DNA of 55,497 nt from a virus. This document shows, one piece after another, positions 27,014 through 34,034 of the stretch. The stretch covers positions 1 through 55,497 of the IMG/VR virus record IMGVR_UViG_3300047564_004158. The stretch is one strand, 5' to 3'. A program made the position numbers and the translations under genes. Below the pieces are notes generated by a model. It was given only the letters and a program-made list of their open reading frames with translations. It had not been told where the DNA came from and made no database searches. Position 1 is the first letter of the stretch; every line of letters starts with the position of its first letter.

Positions 27014-27459
27014 TTAAAGACCTTTGGTCCGGCCCGCGTTACACAGAAGACGAGCTAATGGCCAGGCTTAAATTTTTTATAGGTATGGTACTAGCACTAA
27101 CACTATTTGGTATCGTATTTGTAGTACTCTATAGCCTAATATTTGTAACACAGCCTATGAATGGTATTAGCCCTGTAGATAACAAGTTTTTTGAATTGAT
27201 TATTCCTATTGCTACATTCCTAACAGGTACACTTAGCGGTATAATGTTAGCTAGCGGCGATAAGGATGCTCAAAAAGCAGCCCTACAAGCTGCAAATAAA
27301 GGTTGGGATAAACCACCAAGCCCAACACCTATGCCAACCGTTACCCTAGGTAATAATGGTAGCATAAGCATAGCATCTCCGTCAACTGGTGGCAATCAAG
27401 TAACTGTTGGGTTTGGCGGTAAAGCCGCACCACCACAGCAACCCTTTCCAGAACTATAA
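27010..27459 (+). CDS. Membrane protein with two transmembrane segments
   Basis: Encodes 149 residues. Two membrane segments (~20-45, FFIGMVLALTLFGIVFVVLY; ~65-85, LIIPIATFLTGTLSGIMLAS) are separated by a ~25-residue loop, followed by a Pro- and Gly-rich tail with SPTPMPTVTLGNNGSISI. Two membrane segments with a charged tail would suit a class II holin, though such a long Pro/Gly tail is not typical. It is coupled by ATGA to the upstream lipoprotein gene. Function unproven. Confidence 0.7.
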   Translation: MIKDLWSGPRYTEDELMARLKFFIGMVLALTLFGIVFVVLYSLIFVTQPMNGISPVDNKFFELIIPIATFLTGTLSGIMLASGDKDAQKAALQAANKGWDKPPSPTPMPTVTLGNNGSISIASPSTGGNQVTVGFGGKAAPPQQPFPEL

Positions 27460-27471
27460 TAGGAAATTTAT

Positions 27472-27759
27472 ATGACTAAAACTTTACTAGCACTTATAGC
27501 TTCAGCACTTCTACTACAACCAGCACTAGCCGCAGATCCGGTAAAAAAGGAAGAAAAAGCTCCTGCTAAAGTAGAAGCTAAGAAGGACGAGCCAGTTAAA
27601 AAAGAAGATAAGGCTCCAGCTAAAAAAGAGCGTGCTTGTATTGACAAAGTAAAGGATGGTAAGCCTGTTATTGGCAAAGATGGTAAGCCAGAGCAGGTAT
27701 GCAAAGAAGTTAAGGTTCACGAAAAATTAGATGGACATAAAGTACCCGATAAAAAGTAA
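27472..27759 (+). CDS. Secreted Lys-rich repeat protein
   Basis: Encodes 95 residues. A signal peptide, MTKTLLALIASALLLQPALA, is followed by Lys/Glu/Pro/Ala repeats (KKEEKAPAKVEAKK; KKEDKAPAKKE) and a C-terminal part with two Cys (ERACIDKVKDGKP; EQVCKEVKVHEKL). The KK-E-KAPAK repeats are extended and charged and could span the periplasm or cross peptidoglycan. It closes the exported gene run before phoH. Function unknown. Confidence 0.7.
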   Translation: MTKTLLALIASALLLQPALAADPVKKEEKAPAKVEAKKDEPVKKEDKAPAKKERACIDKVKDGKPVIGKDGKPEQVCKEVKVHEKLDGHKVPDKK

Positions 27760-27781
27760 CCTTAACTACTAGGACTCTAAT

Positions 27782-28468
27782 ATGGCCAAAAGCAGTGCTA
27801 AAAAATTACGCAGCGTACAACGTGATAACGTTGTTCCCCTGGAAATAGGCTTTGAAAATGTAAAACCACTTAATTATATTCAAGGCGAATATTTACGGGC
27901 CATTCATGAAAATAGTATAATCTTTGGTATAGGCAGCGCAGGCACTGGCAAGACCTATATTGCAGCAACATATGCGGCCGGTGAGTTATTTCACCGCCGC
28001 ATTAAAAAGATTATATTAACAAGACCTAACATAGAAACTGGACGTGGACTTGGATTTTTACCAGGTACACTAGAAGAAAAATATGCGCCATACTTAGAAC
28101 CATTTGACCAAATCTTTACCAATAGTCTTGGTCGTGGCTTTTATGAGTATGCGCTAAGTAAAAAACAAATAGAACCTAAACCGCTGGGGTTTATGCGCGG
28201 ACTAACCTTTGATGATTGTATAGTTCTTCTCGACGAAGCACAAAATGCTACTAGAGATGAATTAAAAATGATCTTGTCACGCATAGGTAAAAACTGTAAA
28301 ATAATAATTAGTGGCGACCACGAGCAAAGTGATATTAACAATAGCGGACTCCTAGACGCTACGCAGCGACTAGAACATATTGAAGACATAGAAGTTGTTC
28401 GTTTTCGTGATGATGACATTGTTCGCAGCAAATTGTGTAAACAAATTATTATGGCTTATAAGCAATGA
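27782..28468 (+). CDS. phoH: PhoH-like ATPase
   Basis: Encodes 228 residues, the usual length of phage PhoH proteins. Walker A is GSAGTGKTY (residues 51-59), followed by the family's TRPNIETGRGLGFLPG and a Walker B of IVLLDEAQNA (DEAQ 151-154). PhoH is a P-loop NTPase related to the helicase superfamily 1 core; in bacteria it belongs to the phosphate-starvation regulon, while its role in phages is unresolved (RNA turnover has been proposed). It overlaps the next gene by 4 bases (ATGA). The family assignment is firm. Confidence 0.93.
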   Translation: MAKSSAKKLRSVQRDNVVPLEIGFENVKPLNYIQGEYLRAIHENSIIFGIGSAGTGKTYIAATYAAGELFHRRIKKIILTRPNIETGRGLGFLPGTLEEKYAPYLEPFDQIFTNSLGRGFYEYALSKKQIEPKPLGFMRGLTFDDCIVLLDEAQNATRDELKMILSRIGKNCKIIISGDHEQSDINNSGLLDATQRLEHIEDIEVVRFRDDDIVRSKLCKQIIMAYKQ

Positions 28469-28761
28469 GAATGCGTTTACCACCTAAAAATCGTAATCAA
28501 GGCATTTACTGGGTTAGATACTATTTAGATCACGTAGATCGACCACCAGCAAAGCCAAAAGTTACAAAACAAGATGAATATCGACAAACACTTGTACAAA
28601 TACTAGACTGCTTTGAGCAGTCTAGTTATCCACTGGACATAGAAGTTTTTATTCAAGAAGTACATAGACTGCTACAATTAAAGCGTATAACTAGCAAACA
28701 CATGGAAAAAATTAACTACACTATAGGTGTACTAACTAACAAATACAATCAGGAGTTGTAA
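28465..28761 (+). CDS. Hypothetical basic protein after phoH
   Basis: Encodes 98 residues starting MRMRLPPKNRNQGIYW. The N-terminal third is basic and aromatic; the rest is helical (EYRQTLVQILDCFEQSSYPLD; VHRLLQLKRITSKHMEKI). It overlaps phoH by 4 bases and shares one base with the next ATG (TAATGG), so the three genes are translated as a unit. No known motif was recognised. Confidence 0.7.
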   Translation: MRMRLPPKNRNQGIYWVRYYLDHVDRPPAKPKVTKQDEYRQTLVQILDCFEQSSYPLDIEVFIQEVHRLLQLKRITSKHMEKINYTIGVLTNKYNQEL

Positions 28762-29405
28762 TGGCTAAGACATATAAACCAACAAGTGGCATGGCCAGTG
28801 CCGCTAGACGAGCATTAAAGTGGAAAAGTGAAGGCAAAGCTGGTGGTACACTTGTTGGCTTAGCCAGAGCTAATCAGTTAAAAGATCGTGACCCACTGAG
28901 TGCAAGTGTAGTTCTACGCATGTACAGCTTTTTTAGCCGTCATGAAGTAGACAAAAAAGCAACAGGATTTTACAGCGGACAAGAAGGATTTCCTAGCAAA
29001 GGTCGCGTAGCTTGGGATCTTTGGGGTGGTGATGGCGGATATAGCTGGAGTAGTGCTAAGCGCAATCAAATTATGCGAGATCGTGAAAATAAAGCCATAC
29101 AGCTAGTACGTATAGCTCAAAAAGGCATGATTAGTAAACCACTACGTATGATGGCTGCACAAGTAATTGAAAACTATGCAAACCAAAATATCAGTGAAGA
29201 TCTAGAGGCATTTGGTCAATTTATGTATCATGCAGAATTGTTACGTAATGACCACTTAGATATTTACCTCCTAGACCTACACCGAGTAGATCAACCTTAT
29301 CGTGATATACTAGTAGAAGTATTTAGCCAGCTAGATGACATGCATGATGAGGATAATAGCGTAGATGATGAAGATAGTAGTGAAGATACGCCACTAACTC
29401 TATAA
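28761..29405 (+). CDS. Conserved phage protein of the phoH-linked type
   Basis: Encodes 214 residues. The N-terminal half carries the pattern SGMASAARRALKWKSEGKAG, then VLRMYSFFSRHEVDKKATGF and RVAWDLWGGDGGYSWS, which is familiar from proteins encoded in many T4-like marine phages and some metagenomic phages, still without an assigned function. The C terminus is very acidic (DDMHDEDNSVDDEDSSEDT). The Trp/Gly-rich GGDGG segment could bind a ligand or DNA end. It is the last + strand gene before the convergent terminator. Confidence 0.75.
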   Translation: MAKTYKPTSGMASAARRALKWKSEGKAGGTLVGLARANQLKDRDPLSASVVLRMYSFFSRHEVDKKATGFYSGQEGFPSKGRVAWDLWGGDGGYSWSSAKRNQIMRDRENKAIQLVRIAQKGMISKPLRMMAAQVIENYANQNISEDLEAFGQFMYHAELLRNDHLDIYLLDLHRVDQPYRDILVEVFSQLDDMHDEDNSVDDEDSSEDTPLTL

Positions 29406-29407
29406 AC

Positions 29408-29443
29408 AAAAAAGCCCAGTAGATTGCTCTACTGGGCTTTTTT
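29408..29443. terminator. Bidirectional rho-independent terminator
   Basis: A perfect 11-bp stem (29413-29423 with 29428-29438) with the loop TTGC. Six As precede it (29408-29413) and six Ts follow it (29438-29443), so it can terminate transcripts from either side. It sits exactly between the convergent + and - strand blocks. Confidence 0.93.
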
Positions 29444-29444
29444 A

Positions 29445-29636
29445 TTACTCACTAGACTCTGATTCGGTAGCAGCAGCTTTTTCAGCAGCTTCCCTAGCAA
29501 AGTGTTCGTTGGCTTGAAGGTGAAGTTTTTGAATTATAGGGTTAGCAACTTTTGCAGGTAATTCTTGCAATCCGCTAATAATATAATTGATTTCGTCTAT
29601 ATTTAACTTCCAGCTGTATTCTTTAATTTCGTTCAT
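29445..29636 (-). CDS. Small helical hypothetical protein after nrdJ
   Basis: Encodes 63 residues from the ATG that overlaps the upstream reductase stop (ATGA). Sequence is helical: LNIDEINYIISGLQELPAKV, then HFAREAAEKAAATESESSE. An upstream TTG would add four residues but gives a longer overlap. It is the last gene of the - strand block before the terminator. The pattern (short helix pair with INYIISGLQELP) resembles small proteins placed after phage nucleotide-metabolism genes, but it is not assigned. Confidence 0.65.
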   Translation of the reverse strand: MNEIKEYSWKLNIDEINYIISGLQELPAKVANPIIQKLHLQANEHFAREAAEKAAATESESSE

Positions 29637-31600
29637 TTTATTGGGCAAGCTCCGGTACTACAATCATCGCCAACAATTTCATCAAAACTGTTAGCATTTT
29701 CTAAATTTACTGGTTTTAGATTATAAACATAATCTTTATAAGTTTGCTCGTCTACAACTTCTTGTGGCAGATACAAGTAGCCTAAATCTTGCGCTGTTTT
29801 AGTAGGATCGGTTCTATAGATAAAGCTCACACCTACATAGCAATCCCAATTGTTAAGTAACCAGTCAATAATTTCTGTAATTTCGCCAGGGTCATAACTA
29901 ATAGTTACCGATGTGTTTTGTTGTGTCCAGCTAGTTTGCAGTAATTTATATCGTTCTAGCTGATAGACTGCGCTTTCAAGATTGACTTCTTTGCCGTTTT
30001 CTTTATGGAACGGTACATCTTTCCACTCTACAGGAAATGTTACTAGTACACCAGTAGGGTCTGTAGGATGATTCATTACCTTGTAGCCTGCTTCACGCAT
30101 TAGTGGAATAACAGGGTCATAGGTACTAAACTGCACATTATTGAAAATGTACTTGCCTAGTGGCTTGTGTACACCTTCTGTACAATCCATAATCTTTGAT
30201 AGCGTTCCCGATGGCTTAACGCATGTAACATTTTTAGGACGTGGTAGCCCTAATTCATCGGCCATGCTAATAGCAGCACTGGTTGCTGTACGCTTAAGAT
30301 ACTCATAGTCATAACTATTCATATCAGGACGCATTGCAATACCAGTTAAACCAACCCCGCAGAGACGTAGGAAATAGTTGTTAAGGTGCCATGCTTCTTG
30401 TAAGATCCCGTCTTTAAGATTAACACAGGTTTGGCGATAATTAGCCCTGGAAGCCAATCTGATCGCATCGTGTAATCCGGCAGTGTCACCTTTAAACTTG
30501 GAGATGTCCGTTTCTGTAAGGTTACAGAAGGACTTGTTGCCCAATAGGATTTCGACACATGGATTTGCTCCTTTAAACCACGGAGCACGTCTAAGAGCTT
30601 CTTGTTCATTGATAAATCCTGGTTCACTACCGCCAGCTTCTTGCATAAGATTAAATATATGCTTTAGTTCGCTTCTAGTTGGTTTTTCTTTAAATACTAG
30701 ACTGTTATTTGATTGTTGACGATGTTCGCGACCATACAACCAAAAGTCCTTTTTAGCTATTGCAAATTCTTCCCACTCCGGTTGACCATAGTCGAAAAGA
30801 GCGATTTCAGCCGATCTACGACTGGACAAGATCGTTCCGAGATGATTAACAATGTCAAGAATATCCATCCTAGTGAGAAGGCTATCAGCCCTACCATTAA
30901 GTATGTTGGCAATTGCAACATAAGCTTTTGAGATAGCGCTGTCACCACTGCTAATCCATCCATATCCTTTTAACCTTTCCCCAGCAGGTCTGAGCTGACT
31001 AAAATCAAGCACAAGAGTATCAGCAGGCCATTTGCCAGCAAGGAGCTTGCCGATAGATTTAGCCCAAGCCTCTGCACTGTCTCCAACTTGGATTGTCCAG
31101 GTTTTTGTACCCGCATCCCAGGTCTCAACATTGTGCTCAAGTCCACCCTTAGCTGTTCGTTGACTTTTAACAACTTGAATATTTTTGATTGGTTTTGAGA
31201 ATCCATTTAGTGTACCTACAATCGGTTTGAATCCTACTCCACATCCTTGCAATAGTAACCACAATACGTCAACTACATCGTAGACTGTTTCTACTTGTGT
31301 AAAGCTACAATTGAATTGGCTGGCCTCTCTGGTTTGCGCTACGTTTGTACCGCCTAACCACAGTGTGCGCCCACTCATTAGTACTTTTCTAGCTAGCATT
31401 AACTGTTCTAATTGTTCTAATTCTGCTACTTCATTAAAATATAGTTGACGACCTACACTACGTTCCCACAACCAGTGTTGGTGATCACGTACTCGTCTAA
31501 TTGTTTGCGCCCATGTTTCAAATTGTTTACCGTCATCACTAGTGGGTCTTGAATACGTTCTACGGGTAATTACCTGTGCGCGTGTGCTTGGCATTGTCAT
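29633..31600 (-). CDS. nrdJ: Class II (B12-dependent) ribonucleoside-triphosphate reductase
   Basis: Encodes 655 residues. It is the monomeric Lactobacillus-leichmannii type: active-site Cys98 (QFNCSF), then NPCVEILLGNKSFCNLTE with Cys348, Glu350 and Cys359 (the same 2- and 9-residue spacing as the reference enzyme's C408/E410/C419), and a C-terminal swinging pair Cys647/Cys652 (DDCSTGACPIK). All five functional Cys residues and the Glu are present, so it should be active. It makes dNTPs from NTPs without oxygen dependence but needs host adenosylcobalamin. The gene overlaps the homing endonuclease upstream by 4 bases and is somewhat shorter than the bacterial enzyme. Confidence 0.95.
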   Translation of the reverse strand: MTMPSTRAQVITRRTYSRPTSDDGKQFETWAQTIRRVRDHQHWLWERSVGRQLYFNEVAELEQLEQLMLARKVLMSGRTLWLGGTNVAQTREASQFNCSFTQVETVYDVVDVLWLLLQGCGVGFKPIVGTLNGFSKPIKNIQVVKSQRTAKGGLEHNVETWDAGTKTWTIQVGDSAEAWAKSIGKLLAGKWPADTLVLDFSQLRPAGERLKGYGWISSGDSAISKAYVAIANILNGRADSLLTRMDILDIVNHLGTILSSRRSAEIALFDYGQPEWEEFAIAKKDFWLYGREHRQQSNNSLVFKEKPTRSELKHIFNLMQEAGGSEPGFINEQEALRRAPWFKGANPCVEILLGNKSFCNLTETDISKFKGDTAGLHDAIRLASRANYRQTCVNLKDGILQEAWHLNNYFLRLCGVGLTGIAMRPDMNSYDYEYLKRTATSAAISMADELGLPRPKNVTCVKPSGTLSKIMDCTEGVHKPLGKYIFNNVQFSTYDPVIPLMREAGYKVMNHPTDPTGVLVTFPVEWKDVPFHKENGKEVNLESAVYQLERYKLLQTSWTQQNTSVTISYDPGEITEIIDWLLNNWDCYVGVSFIYRTDPTKTAQDLGYLYLPQEVVDEQTYKDYVYNLKPVNLENANSFDEIVGDDCSTGACPIK

Positions 31601-32019
31601 AAATCTACCTCTTCTCGTTTCTGTTCTGATAAAATATCTCTAAATACTTGAACTAGAATTTCCCTATCCGGATTACTAAATTGGCCTTTGACTCCAGGCA
31701 GCCTAATTGATTTTATCTGCTGTCTATGTTCATAGTATTCTAATATAGTTTCTGCTTGAGATAACTTATCGATTAAGTATGGCTTTATTAATTTAATAAA
31801 CTCAATAGCATTTTCACCATAGAAAGAGTAAGCATATTGCGTTTTATTAATCTTTTGGGTCCTATTTGTAATTGAACCACCAAAAATACTTTGCAGCTTA
31901 AGCAAAACCTTTTTAGAGGTATTTACTACTCGTACATCTACTGCTCCATTTTTTGATATAGTAATGCAACCTTCTCCATCAAAAAATCCGGCAGCATATG
32001 CTATATCAATTTCTTGCAT
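31597..32019 (-). CDS. LAGLIDADG-type homing endonuclease, free-standing
   Basis: Encodes 140 residues. The start IDIAYAAGFFDGEGCITISK is a typical LAGLIDADG motif (AAGFFDGEG with the catalytic acidic residues), and the rest is consistent with a single-motif enzyme that acts as a dimer (KLQSIFGGSITNRTQ... AEIL region). There is no intron or intein around it: it stands between dUTPase and the reductase, overlapping nrdJ by 4 bases (ATGA). Ribonucleotide reductase genes are frequent targets of homing elements, so it probably cleaves an nrdJ allele lacking it. Specificity is not visible in sequence. Confidence 0.85.
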   Translation of the reverse strand: MQEIDIAYAAGFFDGEGCITISKNGAVDVRVVNTSKKVLLKLQSIFGGSITNRTQKINKTQYAYSFYGENAIEFIKLIKPYLIDKLSQAETILEYYEHRQQIKSIRLPGVKGQFSNPDREILVQVFRDILSEQKREEVDL

Positions 32020-32027
32020 AATTGCTC

Positions 32028-32513
32028 CTATTTTCCAGTACTGCCAAATCCTCCAGTACCGCGTTCTGTATCATTCCAGCTGTCGACAAAATCACAGAGT
32101 ATAACTGGCATAATTACCAGCTGTGCAATTCTATCGCCAACATCTATTGTATATCTATTGTCACTAATATTTTTTAGTGGGATTTTTATATTTCCACGAT
32201 AATCACTGTCAATAACGCCTACGCCATTAAGCAACATAATTCCCTTTGAGCCTTGTCCCGATCTGTTAAATATAAACCCGCCGAAACCCTGTGGAATTTT
32301 TATGGCTACACCAGTATCTATAAGTTTTGTTTCGCCAGGATAGATTTCACACTTTTCAGTGCTGCGTAGGTCTGCTCCTGCATCGGTAGCATTAGCGCGT
32401 TTAGGTAAGTAAGCTGCGTTATCTACTCTACACTCTACAACTTGTTTAATCATTATATCACGGCTGTGATCGTAGCTACTGTTAATATTAAAAAATTGTG
32501 TACTATGTTTCAT
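32028..32513 (-). CDS. dut: dUTPase
   Basis: Encodes 161 residues and forms the trimeric type of dUTPase. Motifs: DAGADLRS (motif 1), NRSGQGSKGIMLLNGVGVID (motifs 2 and 3 region), RIAQLVI (motif 4) and the C-terminal P-loop-like RGTGGFGSTGK (motif 5). It hydrolyses dUTP to dUMP and so prevents uracil incorporation and supplies dTMP synthesis. An ATG overlapping the upstream stop (ATGA) gives this start; an internal Met (MIKQVVEC, 20 residues in) fits the usual N terminus of the family and is an alternative. Confidence 0.93.
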   Translation of the reverse strand: MKHSTQFFNINSSYDHSRDIMIKQVVECRVDNAAYLPKRANATDAGADLRSTEKCEIYPGETKLIDTGVAIKIPQGFGGFIFNRSGQGSKGIMLLNGVGVIDSDYRGNIKIPLKNISDNRYTIDVGDRIAQLVIMPVILCDFVDSWNDTERGTGGFGSTGK

Positions 32514-33346
32514 CGTATAGTTAGCTCTAAAATTTCATCAATTTGTTTACAATTTTCTGCACCTATTGCATCACGACAATAGGTAACAAGATCCATAAGT
32601 TGATAATTAAGCTCTAGCTGTTCTCGGTTTTGGTTGATCGCTTCAATATACTTGTAGCGACCTTGTAAGGGAATACTGTTAATAATATCCCAGGTAGTAC
32701 CGTACTCTTCAACAAGCTGCTGAGCACGCTTAGGTCCAACACCAGGCACACCAGGGACATTATCGCCACTATCGCCCATAAGACACTTAACAGAAATATA
32801 TTGTTCTGGTTCAAATGCGTAGTGATCATTCCAGCTATCCCACGTAACTTCTTTTCTAGTAACATAACTAAATCTCCCTACACCAGGCTTAATTAATAAG
32901 TCCCAATCTTTATCACTGCTCATTAACCAAATTTCATTTAGTGGAAGCTTACGTTTTTTGCCAACAATATAGGCAGCAATATCGTCTGCTTCAACTCCTT
33001 GAAATCGTAACACTGGATAGTGCTCACTAAGCAATTCAAGTGTACTAGTAAAATCTTCAAAGAATAGTTCAAACTCAAGTTGCTCGGCTTCGGTTTGTTG
33101 TTCGTACTTATCTTTACGATTTTGTTTGTATAGCGGATAAATAGCTTTGCGATAGCTGCTAGACCCTTGATCTGCTGCTATGATAACCCACTTGGCCTTA
33201 TAACTCTTTTTTAAGCTTTCAACAGTGCGTAAGTAGTCCTCTGCAAAATCTCTGGCTCCACTATGTTTATAGCGAAAAGCAAGATTAAGTGCATCGACTA
33301 TCATCAGTGTCTTTTCGGTTGTTTCAAATTCTGTAAAAGGTTTCAT
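32510..33346 (-). CDS. 5'-3' exonuclease / flap endonuclease (PolA N-terminal family)
   Basis: Encodes 278 residues from the ATG at 33346. That start is preferred because a sigma-70 promoter lies directly upstream, putting a TTG further out at the -35 box. Family landmarks: LMIVDALNLAFRYKH (acidic metal site), IAADQGSSSYRKAIYPLYK, EADDIAAYIVG, SSDKDWDLL and the helix-hairpin-helix GDSGDNVPGVPGVGPKRAQQL. It removes RNA primers and 5' flaps during replication. The family A polymerase at 39825 lacks this domain, so the function is supplied separately, as in T5 and T7-like phages. Confidence 0.93.
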   Translation of the reverse strand: MKPFTEFETTEKTLMIVDALNLAFRYKHSGARDFAEDYLRTVESLKKSYKAKWVIIAADQGSSSYRKAIYPLYKQNRKDKYEQQTEAEQLEFELFFEDFTSTLELLSEHYPVLRFQGVEADDIAAYIVGKKRKLPLNEIWLMSSDKDWDLLIKPGVGRFSYVTRKEVTWDSWNDHYAFEPEQYISVKCLMGDSGDNVPGVPGVGPKRAQQLVEEYGTTWDIINSIPLQGRYKYIEAINQNREQLELNYQLMDLVTYCRDAIGAENCKQIDEILELTIR

Positions 33347-33371
33347 ATCATTTTTTAGAGTGTAATCTATT

Positions 33372-33400
33372 ATTATATCACTGTTGATAAGCCGTGTCAA
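33372..33400 (-). promoter_or_regulatory. Consensus sigma-70 promoter for the exonuclease-dut-nrdJ group
   Basis: On the - strand TTGACA and TATAAT match the consensus exactly and are 17 bases apart, with a TGn extension just before the -10 box. The spacer and -10 contain an imperfect inverted repeat TATCA-ACAG-TGATA. Expected transcription start ~19 bases before the exonuclease ATG. Confidence 0.9.
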
Positions 33401-33858
33401 GATACAAATTTAATCGTGCTTATGTTAAGCCAATCTTCTAACAGGAAAATATAAAACTCATAATCGTCGGCATTATACATTAGCCAGCGTTTTTCAAGGA
33501 GTGCATCATCGTCAAATACGACAGTAGCCACAAATAATTTACTACGATCATGCTTGAATATAAGTAGTGGTAATTTATCTACTTGTGTGGCTTGACGCTG
33601 AGTTTGTTGCCACCACTCGATCAGTTGTGGAGTTTTGTGTGTTAATAATCCGCTATTAATGTGATCGTCTGCATAACCTTTTACTTCCACACAAAACCTA
33701 TTAGTTTGCCCAGGTACGTATAGGTCGCCCTTGAGCTGATGTTTAGGGTCAAGAGCACCTGACCCAGGTACCCTTTCCCAATTTAAGCCAGTATGCTTAC
33801 GCAGCATATCACGCGCAATAGTTTCAGTACGTGCACCTTTTTGACGACTATCTACCAC
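33397..33858 (-). CDS. PD-(D/E)xK nuclease, Holliday-junction-resolvase-like
   Basis: Encodes 153 residues from a GTG with GAGG six bases upstream; an ATG at 33876 and another GTG are alternatives. Features of Hjc-like resolvases: an N-terminal RQKGARTETIARDMLRKH with the Glu, WERVPGSGALDPKHQLKGD with the catalytic Asp, and FCVEVKGY with the E-x-K motif. Later residues form an alpha/beta sheet. It should cut branched DNA during recombination or packaging. Its stop overlaps the -35 box of the exonuclease promoter. Confidence 0.8.
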   Translation of the reverse strand: MVDSRQKGARTETIARDMLRKHTGLNWERVPGSGALDPKHQLKGDLYVPGQTNRFCVEVKGYADDHINSGLLTHKTPQLIEWWQQTQRQATQVDKLPLLIFKHDRSKLFVATVVFDDDALLEKRWLMYNADDYEFYIFLLEDWLNISTIKFVS

Positions 33859-34033
33859 GGGTAGCCTCACGCACATGTTCGGCTAGTCTGTTCCAGTCAA
33901 TAGTACCGTCTGTGTTCATGTAAAGTGACTCCTTAGGCTGATCTTCTAGTGCGTGCTTTTCTAGTAGTTCTACTACTTTTTCTGTGCGTCTGCTACGCTT
34001 GCCCATAATTTTTTCATAATGTTTTTTACTCAT
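33848..34033 (-). CDS. Small basic hypothetical protein
   Basis: Encodes 61 residues; the ATG at 34033 follows a good ribosome site (GAGGG, 5 bases upstream). It is basic at its N terminus (MSKKHYEKIMGKRSRRTEKV) and acidic in the middle, with IDWNRLAEHVREATRGR at the end. It lies between gp46-like and resolvase-like genes, 1 base after the former and overlapping the latter, so it is co-expressed with recombination genes. No known family recognised. Confidence 0.65.
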   Translation of the reverse strand: MSKKHYEKIMGKRSRRTEKVVELLEKHALEDQPKESLYMNTDGTIDWNRLAEHVREATRGR

Positions 34034-34034
34034 A

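Noticed and set aside
33347-33400. Longer exonuclease starting at a TTG at 33400
   Set aside because: That TTG is part of the -35 box of a consensus promoter, so it would not be transcribed from it; the ATG at 33346 gives the normal family N terminus.
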